Below are positions 1 to 6,896 of a DNA stretch of 64,000 nucleotides, piece by piece. The notes below the pieces were generated by a model. The model was not told the origin of the DNA. It made no database searches and saw only the letters and a list, made by a program, of their open reading frames with translations. The DNA is from Bdellovibrionales bacterium CG10_big_fil_rev_8_21_14_0_10_45_34 (GTDB lineage Bacteria; Bdellovibrionota; Bdellovibrionia; Bdellovibrionales; 1-14-0-10-45-34), in contig PEZS01000002.1 in the NCBI GenBank assembly GCA_002778785.1, positions 1 through 64,000 on the forward strand, in the 5' to 3' direction. How positions within the stretch are numbered: position 1 is the first letter of the stretch; each line of letters begins with the position of its first letter. Both the position numbers and the translations under genes were made by a program.

Positions 1-96
1 TTGGTTTCTTGGTTTCTTGGTTTCTTGGTTTCTTGGTTTCTTGGTTTCTTGGTTTCTTGGTTTCTTGGTTTCTTGGTTTCTTGGTTTCTTGGTTTC
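1..96. repeat. 8-bp tandem repeat (TTGGTTTC), 12 copies at the window edge
   Basis: Twelve perfect head-to-tail copies of TTGGTTTC run from the first base to position 96. The array is cut by the window edge, so its true length is unknown. The unit is not a multiple of three, so a length change would shift any reading frame that crossed it. No gene reading through it can be seen inside the window. The perfect identity suggests recent slippage, or an assembly-sensitive simple repeat. Confidence 0.95.
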
Positions 97-455
97 GAGC
101 ATTCTACATCTAGTTTTAAAACACTCATTTTTCGCTCTATAAAAGCAGAGAAGCGCCGACAAAACATTTTGTAAGGTGTGGAACAGTTGCACTCAAAAGA
201 ACGGCCAGAAACTCTTTATCGCCTGTTAAAAGAGCAGCCAATAAGCAGTCGAATTATTAAGTTAACTTTCAAGAAAATGAGGGAATTGCTCGTCAAGTGT
301 AAAGGCTTAGCGTCACGTAGTTAGTGATGTTTTTTTAAGACGTGCCAAGGTTTATTCACGAGTCAGTTGCGTTCTGAAAGGGCGTACAACACCGGATAGT
401 ACTCAGGCGCTGCTGCCTTACAAAAGGACCACTTGCACCAAGTACGCGACCGACA
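97..455. other. gene-poor stretch with one doubtful small ORF
   Basis: No recognised gene lies between the tandem repeat and mazF. One short frame on the plus strand, GTG at 178 to TAG at 322-324 (48 codons), has protein-like composition (basic and leucine-rich, including RPETLYRLLKEQ). It has no convincing ribosome binding site and resembles nothing I recognise. It may be the tail of a decayed gene. Confidence 0.3.
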
Positions 456-791
456 CTAGGCTTGATCAATCAACACGGAAATCTTCTTCAAGCACTCATC
501 GACAACCTCTTTTGAAGCCTTTTCGATGAATTTCGCTTTCCTGATTTTCCAATCAAGGTTTTTTAGATGATCCGCCAGAACAGCGCCATTTATCTTTTTT
601 CCAGTCACCCTTACCTCAAAGGGATAACCCTTTATATTGGAAGTAATGGGGCAGCAAATCGCTAAACCTGTTTTCTTATTATATTTTTCTGGGGAGAGAA
701 TCAAAGCTGGTCGCGTGCCCATTTGCTCATGCCCAGCCTGCGGCGTAAAATTTAGCCAAACTATGTCGCCCCTACTTGGTACATATCCCAC
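456..791 (-). CDS. mazF: MazF/PemK-family mRNA interferase toxin
   Basis: This 111-residue protein has the compact MazF/PemK fold signature: an N-terminal RGDIVWLNF strand, then GHEQMGTRPALILS, with the conserved arginine-proline-alanine segment, and CCPITSNIKGYPFEV in the centre. Family members are sequence-specific endoribonucleases that cleave mRNA when not held by their antitoxin. The start is a GTG whose first base is the last base of the upstream antitoxin's TAG stop, so the two genes are tightly coupled. The length is normal for the family. No truncation is seen, so the toxin is probably functional. Confidence 0.9.
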   Translation of the reverse strand: MGYVPSRGDIVWLNFTPQAGHEQMGTRPALILSPEKYNKKTGLAICCPITSNIKGYPFEVRVTGKKINGAVLADHLKNLDWKIRKAKFIEKASKEVVDECLKKISVLIDQA

Positions 792-1027
792 TACCAGACC
801 TCATTGCCTTCACTTTTAAAATCTTCTTCGGAATGCAAATTGGTTTTTGTAATTTGATCCAGGAGGGTATCGAGAGAATACTCTTTCTTTGCTGGAAAGA
901 TGATAATTGTGCCGTTCTTAGATTCAATTTCAACTTCCGAATTTTCACTCAAGTTTACTTTTTCGATGACGGCTTTAGGGATACGAACTCCTAATGAATT
1001 CCCCCACTTTTTTATCTTTACAGACAT
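791..1027 (-). CDS. mazE: MazE-type AbrB-fold antitoxin
   Basis: This 78-residue protein begins with the typical MazE/AbrB swapped-hairpin segment, containing KIKKWGNSLGVRIPK. A short acidic C-terminal tail follows (HSEEDFKSEGNEVW), which in this family wraps the toxin. The frame is open farther upstream, but the ATG at 1027 is chosen because AGAGGAG sits about six bases before it and the homology starts there. It is the first gene of a two-gene operon with mazF. As in other mazEF systems, MazE should bind its own promoter, and an inverted repeat over the predicted -10 box supports this. Confidence 0.9.
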   Translation of the reverse strand: MSVKIKKWGNSLGVRIPKAVIEKVNLSENSEVEIESKNGTIIIFPAKKEYSLDTLLDQITKTNLHSEEDFKSEGNEVW

Positions 1028-1044
1028 GGTTACTCCTCTGACTA

Positions 1045-1078
1045 AGTATATATAATGTTTATACTCCTCGCAAGGCAA
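1045..1078 (-). promoter_or_regulatory. mazEF promoter with overlapping inverted-repeat operator
   Basis: On the minus strand a TTGCCT box (1078-1073) and a TTATAT box (1055-1050) are 17 bases apart, just upstream of mazE. The inverted repeat AGTATA (1045-1050) / TATACT (1060-1065) overlaps the -10 region, where an autorepressing MazE complex would be expected to bind. The assignment is from pattern only. Confidence 0.5.
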
Positions 1079-1092
1079 ATATAGCAAAACGA

Positions 1093-1253
1093 GCCTTTTT
1101 GGCCGCCCCGGTAAAAAAGGCGTTAGAGATATGGGGCTTTTAGAGAACGCTGTAATGGGACCTCCCCTCAAAAAAAGAGCGGAGCTTGCTGAAATCGCTC
1201 AGTGGCTTGAGAGTCATATGGCTAAAGCTCCGAGTCCTCGAAACCGAGCTTGA
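1093..1253 (+). other. hairpin and doubtful 40-codon ORF upstream of gap
   Basis: GCCTTTTT (1093-1100) can pair with AAAAAGGC (1114-1121), giving an eight-base stem with a GC-rich loop between the divergent mazE and gap genes. A small frame, ATG 1131 to TGA 1251-1253, follows. It encodes a helical-looking peptide (LKKRAELAEIAQWLESHM) without a clear ribosome binding site. It could be a small gene or the remnant of a longer one. Confidence 0.25.
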
Positions 1254-1318
1254 TTTTTGGGGCCGGCAGTCCTAACCTCCGAGCGAAATACATCACAGAA
1301 TGAAAGAGGAGCGTGAAT

Positions 1319-2323
1319 ATGGCAAAGCCAAGAGTCGGTATTAGTGGGTTCGGACGCATCGGTAGAATACTCTTTCGAGTTGCGCACGAGGAGCTCGACA
1401 TTGTAGGTATTAACGATCTTTCTGATGCTCAAACCATGGCGCACCTCCTTAAATACGACAGCACCCACGGCCAGTTCAAGGGCGAAGTAACATTTGATGA
1501 ATCCAGCCTTACTGTAAACGGCAAGAGAATTCCGGTGAGTAAGTGTAAGAATCCCGCTGAAATTCCTTGGAAGAATTGGGAGGTAGACCTAGTTCTTGAG
1601 TGCTCTGGTGCCTTCAAAAACAAAGAAGACTTCACCAAGCACATCGATGCCGGAGCAAAGAGAGTTCTTGTGTCTGCACCGGCTGAGGGGGCGGACTTAA
1701 CCATCGTTTACGGAGTTAATCACACTGAATACAATCCGGCCAAACACACAGTCATCAGCAACGCCAGTTGCACGACAAACTGCTTGGCGCCACTAGCAAA
1801 AGTTCTTCACGAGAAGTTTGAGATCGAACGCGGTTTCATGACCACCGTTCATAGCTACACAAACGATCAACGCATCTTAGACGCCGGCCACAAAGACCTC
1901 AGAAGGGCCCGATCTGCAGCCGTATCAATGATCCCAACAACCACCGGAGCAGCGAAGGCCGTCGGAATGGTTTTGCCTGCGCTAAAAGGTAAGATTGACG
2001 GCACCAGTATTCGAGTGCCAACTCCAAATGTAAGTGTGGTCGACTTTGTGGCGAATACAAAAAAGTCTGTCGCCGCCGCGGCCATTAACTCTGCACTTAC
2101 AGAAGCCGCTAACGGAGAACTCAAGGGCGTTCTTGCGGTTGAAAAGGCGCCACTTGTGAGCTGCGACTATATTGGCAACCCTTATAGCTCGATTGTTGAT
2201 TTGCCATCCACTATGGTTTGCGGCGAAAACATGTTTAAAGTTTTCTCATGGTACGACAATGAAATGGGTTTTTCATACCGCATGGTCGACTTTGCTAAAT
2301 ACATGGCACAAAAGGGATTGTAA
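1319..2323 (+). CDS. gap: glyceraldehyde-3-phosphate dehydrogenase (GapA type)
   Basis: This 334-residue enzyme converts glyceraldehyde 3-phosphate, phosphate and NAD+ to 1,3-bisphosphoglycerate in glycolysis. The Rossmann motif GFGRIGR is at the N-terminus. The catalytic cysteine lies in NASCTTNCLAP, and the activating histidine is in TTVHSYTNDQ. The INDL segment after the second strand is typical of NAD-dependent GapA. A GTG at 1313 is also in frame, but the AGAGGAG site (1305-1311) is seven bases from the ATG at 1319, which is therefore preferred. It is the first gene of a gap-pgk-tpiA cluster on the plus strand. Length and motifs are complete. Confidence 0.98.
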   Translation: MAKPRVGISGFGRIGRILFRVAHEELDIVGINDLSDAQTMAHLLKYDSTHGQFKGEVTFDESSLTVNGKRIPVSKCKNPAEIPWKNWEVDLVLECSGAFKNKEDFTKHIDAGAKRVLVSAPAEGADLTIVYGVNHTEYNPAKHTVISNASCTTNCLAPLAKVLHEKFEIERGFMTTVHSYTNDQRILDAGHKDLRRARSAAVSMIPTTTGAAKAVGMVLPALKGKIDGTSIRVPTPNVSVVDFVANTKKSVAAAAINSALTEAANGELKGVLAVEKAPLVSCDYIGNPYSSIVDLPSTMVCGENMFKVFSWYDNEMGFSYRMVDFAKYMAQKGL

Positions 2324-2463
2324 TCGAGGTCTTTCATTCGTTTTGGTAGAAAACAGTAAATACTTTCTTGAGGGCTTTGATCCCACGGTGCCTGAGACCA
2401 ATTAGAAACAAAGAAGTCTGGGTGAAAAATCTTTTTTAGTTTGAATTTTTTAGCGGAGGAACA

Positions 2464-3660
2464 TTGGAAGTTAGCGGTTTAAACGGAATACGAAGCATCG
2501 AAGAGTTAGAACTTAGAGGCCAAAGGCTTTTTTTGCGCCTGGATTTGAATGTTCCATTTAACTCCGCGGGAGAAATCTCTGACGAAACTCGCATCCATGC
2601 TGCGCTTCCGACGATCCAGTATGCTTTAGAGAAGGGTGCAAGAATTGTTTTGGCTTCCCATCTTGGAAGACCCAAGAAACCCGAGGATCGAAGCAAATTT
2701 AGCTTAGAGCCAGTTGCTAAGGCACTCAGCCAAAAACTGAATGTAGAAGTGCAGCTCATTGAAGAGCCAGACTCTGATGCCCCGAGGGCTCTTTTGCATA
2801 ACATGCGCCCTGCTACTATGTTGCTTCTTGAAAATTTGCGTTTTGCTGAAGGCGAAGAGAAGAATTCCTCGAGCTTAGCTGAAGTTTGGGCGAGTTATTC
2901 AGATTTATATGTAAACGATGCATTTGGCTCTAGCCACCGTGCCCACGCCAGCATATCAGCCCTGCCAGGACTCATGAAAGAACGGGGCGTCGGTTTTTTG
3001 ATGAAAAAAGAAATTGAAATGCTCGATCAAGTTCTTTTTTGCAAAGACCATCCTTATGTGGCCGTCCTTGGTGGCGCAAAAGTGAGCGATAAGATCGATC
3101 TTATCGAAAACCTCATCGACAAGGTTGACACTTTTTTAATTGGTGGAGGCATGGCATACACATTTTTAGCGGCGCAAGACAAGTCGATCGGCAAATCCAT
3201 GATAGAAAAAGACAAAGTGCGGTTTGCCAAAGATCTCATGGCCCGGATTGATGCTAGAGGTAAAAAGATTCTTATTCCGGTAGACCATGTTTGCTCAAAA
3301 CAGTTTGCAGGCGCCCCGGTTGCAGAACCTGGAAGCAGCATAGGCGACGACTTGATGGGGCTTGATATTGGTCCCGCTACTGTGAATTTGTTTTCTCAAG
3401 AAATCAGAAATGCGAAAGTTGTTTTTTGGAATGGCCCAATGGGTGTTTTTGAAAAACCACCTTATGAAAAAGGAACTTTTGCAATCGCTAAAGCCATGAG
3501 TCAGTCTTCAGGCATCACAGTTGTCGGCGGAGGCGATTCGGCGGCCGCAATCAATGCATCTGGACTTTCAGAACAAGTGACACACATTTCTACCGGAGGC
3601 GGCGCAAGCCTTGAGTACCTTCAAGGCATTACACTGCCTGGTTTAAAAGCTTTGAAGTAA
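2464..3660 (+). CDS. pgk: phosphoglycerate kinase
   Basis: This 398-residue monomeric kinase transfers phosphate from 1,3-bisphosphoglycerate to ADP. Substrate-binding segments RLDLNVPF and ASHLGRPK are in the N-terminal lobe. GGAKVSDKI, FWNGPMGVFE and GGGDSAAAI follow in the nucleotide-binding lobe, in the normal order. The start is a TTG at 2464, supported by GCGGAGGA a few bases upstream. No in-frame ATG precedes the first conserved strand. It lies 140 bases after gap and is probably co-expressed with it, although the gap could hold an extra promoter. Confidence 0.98.
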   Translation: MEVSGLNGIRSIEELELRGQRLFLRLDLNVPFNSAGEISDETRIHAALPTIQYALEKGARIVLASHLGRPKKPEDRSKFSLEPVAKALSQKLNVEVQLIEEPDSDAPRALLHNMRPATMLLLENLRFAEGEEKNSSSLAEVWASYSDLYVNDAFGSSHRAHASISALPGLMKERGVGFLMKKEIEMLDQVLFCKDHPYVAVLGGAKVSDKIDLIENLIDKVDTFLIGGGMAYTFLAAQDKSIGKSMIEKDKVRFAKDLMARIDARGKKILIPVDHVCSKQFAGAPVAEPGSSIGDDLMGLDIGPATVNLFSQEIRNAKVVFWNGPMGVFEKPPYEKGTFAIAKAMSQSSGITVVGGGDSAAAINASGLSEQVTHISTGGGASLEYLQGITLPGLKALK

Positions 3661-3776
3661 ACGTTAGGAATTTTGCTATTCGGTAGAAGGTCCGTTGATT
3701 GCCGTAATCCGACAGTATACTGTGTGACAGTTGACTTAGTTGTAGACTACGTTCTTTTTGCGATCAACTCGAGTAT

Positions 3777-4622
3777 GTGCTTGGTAGGGGGATCAAACTG
3801 AAAACAAAAATTTTAGCTGGCAATTGGAAGATGAACCTCAAAGTCGAAGAGGTGAAAGCCTTTTTTGATGTTTGGAATAAAAGCTCTCTCTCAAATCGTA
3901 CGGGCAATCCGAATGGCAAACGTTCACAAGATACAGGAGTCATAGTTTTTCCGCAGGCTCATCTTCTGGCGCTCTGCCTTGAGCATGGCAAGAACGTGAG
4001 AATCGGCGCGCAAAACTGCTACAGCGAAGATACTGGCGCATTTACAGGCGAATTGTCGCCTGAAAGTCTTATGTCTCTAGGCTTAGATGTTTGCCTCGTC
4101 GGTCATAGTGAAAGACGACAGTACTTTGGCGAGACCGATCAGTTTTTGAATCTAAAAATTAAAGCCCTTCATAGAAACGCTATGACGGCCATGTATTGTG
4201 TTGGCGAGTCACTTGAAGAGAGAGAATCCGGGCGAACGTTTGAGGTCCTCAAAGAGCAGCTTCACGAGGGGCTTAACGAGATCTCAGATTTCTCTCGGTT
4301 GATAATCGCCTATGAGCCCGTTTGGGCCATAGGAACCGGTAAGCAAGCCAGCGCCAAACAAGTGGACGAGGTTCACTCATGGATCGACAAAGAGCTCACG
4401 GAGATGCTCGCTTTTCGAACCGCAAAAGGCGGCATGAACGGCCAGCCTTTGCAAAACGCACAGACGCGGAGCTCCTCGAGCGTTCCAATACTCTACGGCG
4501 GCAGTGTAAAACCCGAGACGGCCCCTGAGCTGGCAAGCCTTAAGAATATTAGTGGGTTCTTGGTGGGAGGAGCTTCGCTCAAGCCCACAGACTTTGAAAA
4601 GATAGGCCTAGCGATTTTATAG
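3777..4622 (+). CDS. tpiA: triosephosphate isomerase, with two insertions
   Basis: The TIM-barrel enzyme interconverts dihydroxyacetone phosphate and glyceraldehyde 3-phosphate. AGNWKMN carries the catalytic lysine, VGHSERR the histidine, and YEPVWAIGTG the glutamate. The phosphate-binding glycines appear in YGGSVKPE and VGGASL. At up to 281 residues it is longer than the usual 250. Extra residues sit after the first helix (around LSNRTGNPNGKRSQD) and in the loop after helix 6 (around AKGGMNGQPLQNAQTR). The frame opens with GTG at 3777, but GGGGG at 3787-3791 lies six bases before an in-frame CTG at 3798, which would give the usual N-terminus. The start is therefore uncertain. Confidence 0.95.
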   Translation: MLGRGIKLKTKILAGNWKMNLKVEEVKAFFDVWNKSSLSNRTGNPNGKRSQDTGVIVFPQAHLLALCLEHGKNVRIGAQNCYSEDTGAFTGELSPESLMSLGLDVCLVGHSERRQYFGETDQFLNLKIKALHRNAMTAMYCVGESLEERESGRTFEVLKEQLHEGLNEISDFSRLIIAYEPVWAIGTGKQASAKQVDEVHSWIDKELTEMLAFRTAKGGMNGQPLQNAQTRSSSSVPILYGGSVKPETAPELASLKNISGFLVGGASLKPTDFEKIGLAIL

Positions 4623-4751
4623 GAACATAAGGGTCAATTTCTTCGGACCTTGAAACAGAAGGTTATATCTTTTTCATAGCTCTGATTTCGAGTTGAAGCT
4701 TGGGTTAGAAGTGAAGGATTATTTCGGAGACTCGAAAAAGGAGAGCTTATC

Positions 4752-5204
4752 GTGAAAGCATGCTTTGTTCAAAAATGTCTCTGTGTTTTACTTTTAGTTT
4801 TGGCAACGTCTCGCGGCATATCAAATAGTCAGACCTTTGGCCTTCAGGTTTCTTACACCATTCAAGTAGAGGTAGCTGTTCTTGATGTGGCCTGCGTTGA
4901 ATTCTTTGGAAACAATAACGAGAGTGAAGGCTTACAGCTTTACTTCTCCCCTCAAAGCTTTACTGAAGCGAACAGAATTATGACTCAACGGGATAAGGCG
5001 AGTATGATGCTTCCGTCTGGAATGAAATGTGAGAGTCTTACCAAAGTGAACGCATGGATTCACGAAAAGTCGGACAAAATCTTAGAAAAAATCAGTGCAA
5101 ACGGTGGATTTAGAAAAATAAAAGTCGGGTTCTATAACGGTGAGAACAAAGCGAATCTAGATAAAGTGGCTTTTGAAAGGGCACTTGGACAAGTGGTATA
5201 CTAA
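4752..5204 (+). CDS. small exported protein of unknown function
   Basis: This 150-residue protein has a basic start and a hydrophobic stretch (LCVLLLVLATS) typical of a Sec signal peptide, with likely cleavage near residue 25. The mature part has two cysteines and no motif I recognise. The GTG start at 4752 is backed by AAGGAG at 4738-4743. It lies between tpiA and secG on the same strand but is separated from tpiA by about 130 bases. I can assign no function. Confidence 0.7.
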   Translation: MKACFVQKCLCVLLLVLATSRGISNSQTFGLQVSYTIQVEVAVLDVACVEFFGNNNESEGLQLYFSPQSFTEANRIMTQRDKASMMLPSGMKCESLTKVNAWIHEKSDKILEKISANGGFRKIKVGFYNGENKANLDKVAFERALGQVVY

Positions 5205-5331
5205 CGCTTTGCCAGGCCCTGATAGCAAATTTGTGTCCCCGCAGAGTCGAAAAACAGACCGCCTTGGGCATTTGATACCGACTAACTGCATCCTCCACAT
5301 AAGTTGAGCCTAAAAAGCTGAAAGTAGCTTG

Positions 5332-5361
5332 TTGTCTCTTGGCGGCAAATCATTGTAGACT
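5332..5361 (+). promoter_or_regulatory. possible secG promoter
   Basis: TTGTCT (5332-5337) and TAGACT (5356-5361) are separated by 18 bases and lie 40 bases before the secG start. This is a plausible housekeeping-type promoter by pattern only. Confidence 0.35.
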
Positions 5362-5401
5362 AGCCAGCCTGTACTTTGTCTTTGTATTTCTGGAGGTTCA
5401 A

Positions 5402-5836
5402 ATGGTGGGTTTTGTAGCCGTATTGCACATACTTGTTTGTGTCTTTTTGATTTTGCTCGTGCTGGTGCAAGATTCCAAGGGCGGAGCACTTGGCGGGCTT
5501 GGCGGAAGCTCGGGTAGCTCCAATTCTTTACTTGGTGCAACAGGTACAGCTACGTTGTTCGAAAAGATGACAAAATACGTGGTTGTCATCTTTGCAGTGA
5601 CAACACTTATACTCACTCGGTTCAGTGCCGAAAGCGCGAAGAGTGTTTTAGACGTTGGTAACTTACCTCTACCTACAAACTCATTACCTGCGCAGCCTGA
5701 AGGCGCGGCGCCAACCGAAGCTAACAACGCTGCCGGTGGTGCCACTGATGCTGCTGCGCCTGCGAATGCGGAACCTGCAGGCACGGCAGCGCCCAAGGCG
5801 CCGGTTCAACCAAATAGCGAGGCTCCCGCTAACTAA
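5402..5836 (+). CDS. secG: protein translocase subunit SecG
   Basis: SecG is an auxiliary subunit of the SecYEG channel. This 144-residue copy has a first membrane helix (residues about 3-22), then the conserved cytoplasmic QDSKGGALGGLGG segment with a serine-asparagine stretch, and a second helix (about 56-72). A long alanine/proline tail follows. The frame is open to 5339, but ATG 5402 is chosen because GGAGG lies just upstream and it begins the first helix. The tail of about 60 low-complexity residues is longer than in E. coli SecG. Its TAA stop overlaps the ATG of the next gene by one base, so the two are translationally coupled. Confidence 0.93.
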   Translation: MVGFVAVLHILVCVFLILLVLVQDSKGGALGGLGGSSGSSNSLLGATGTATLFEKMTKYVVVIFAVTTLILTRFSAESAKSVLDVGNLPLPTNSLPAQPEGAAPTEANNAAGGATDAAAPANAEPAGTAAPKAPVQPNSEAPAN

Positions 5837-6783
5837 TGAAAAATTGGGTTCCCCTCGCGGGATTACTCATTCTTGGGATTAGTCTCATTTTATTTCGAGC
5901 CCCAATCTCAAAGTGGCTTGATTCGAAACCTCACGAAGGTTTGCCTGTTGGCTCATTGATAGAAGTTCAAGGTAGTGTGACGGTTTCGATAAATGGTCAT
6001 TCCAGTCTCGCTCAAAATGGCGACCCGGTCGTATCTGGATCAACCCTCTCGACTCAAGATGCCAGCACGATGGTGCTATTAACAAGCCATTCAGAAGAGA
6101 TTCTACTTCAACCCAAATCTGAAGCCATTGTGGAATTCGTGAATGAAGACAAAGAAGCAAAGCTACTTGTTATAACACGAAGGTACGGCAGAATTGATGT
6201 AAGAAAGAGAAGCCCCGACTCTGCACTCTTGATAGTTGGAGACCCCACGCAAGAGGAGTTAACAATTACATTTACTTCGTCTTCTCAGAATGGCGCAGTT
6301 GACTCACAGTCGGGATCGCAAATGAACCCTGGTGCCTCCGATATTTTGAATATTCCGGCTGACTCCCAGAAACCTTCAGGCGAAAACACCGGCACGCTAG
6401 CGAATGATTCTCAAATCGCCAATCAAGAACAAAGTCAAAGCCAGCCATCGCCCACGTCAACTATCGCTCCACTAAGGCCAAATGATCCGCCACCCAAGGG
6501 CAGCTTGCCCAATGAATACATCGCCGGTGTCGTCAGAGGACAAAAGTCATTTTTTAATCGATGTTATGCAGACTTTTTAGCAAAAGGTGCCGTAGCAAAT
6601 GGCGAACTCGTATTTAAATTCACTATTTTGCCAACCGGACAGGTAAGAGATATATCTCGCGCCAGCGGAACCTTTAGCGATGCCCCTCTCGAGAAGTGCA
6701 TCACTAAAGTTATGGAACGGCTCTTGTTCAAACCTTTTGAAGGCGCCTCCATCATCGTCAACTATCCCATAAAGTTCGACTGA
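5836..6783 (+). CDS. FecR-like / AgmX-type C-terminal domain envelope protein
   Basis: This 315-residue protein has one N-terminal membrane anchor (residues 5-22). A FecR-like beta-rich domain (about 40-140) contains VGSLIEVQGSVTVSINGH. A Ser/Gln/Pro-rich linker and a C-terminal domain (about 220-315) follow; the latter resembles the AgmX/TonB-like fold, with FNRCYADFLAKG, GELVFKFTILPTGQV and LLFKPFEGASIIVNYPIKF. Such C-terminal domains act in periplasmic envelope processes in myxobacteria and relatives. The cysteine pair (FNRC, LEKC) is typical of the AgmX family. The ATG overlaps the secG stop (TAATG), indicating coupled expression. The precise role is unknown. Confidence 0.75.
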   Translation: MKNWVPLAGLLILGISLILFRAPISKWLDSKPHEGLPVGSLIEVQGSVTVSINGHSSLAQNGDPVVSGSTLSTQDASTMVLLTSHSEEILLQPKSEAIVEFVNEDKEAKLLVITRRYGRIDVRKRSPDSALLIVGDPTQEELTITFTSSSQNGAVDSQSGSQMNPGASDILNIPADSQKPSGENTGTLANDSQIANQEQSQSQPSPTSTIAPLRPNDPPPKGSLPNEYIAGVVRGQKSFFNRCYADFLAKGAVANGELVFKFTILPTGQVRDISRASGTFSDAPLEKCITKVMERLLFKPFEGASIIVNYPIKFD

Positions 6784-6859
6784 ACCGGTCGGATCTCGCG
6801 GCTATAAAAGAATATCGAAGACGCGAAATGAATGACGGCTTGTTAACTGGGTGAACGCC

Positions 6860-6888
6860 TTGACAAGTGTGCCCGGGTGAAATGTGCT
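6860..6888 (+). promoter_or_regulatory. promoter placed for a near-leaderless transcript
   Basis: A consensus TTGACA (6860-6865) is followed after 17 bases by a weak TGTGCT (6883-6888). Transcription would then start near 6895, almost on the GTG start codon at 6897, which has no ribosome binding site. Confidence 0.4.
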
Positions 6889-6896
6889 AGCTGAAA

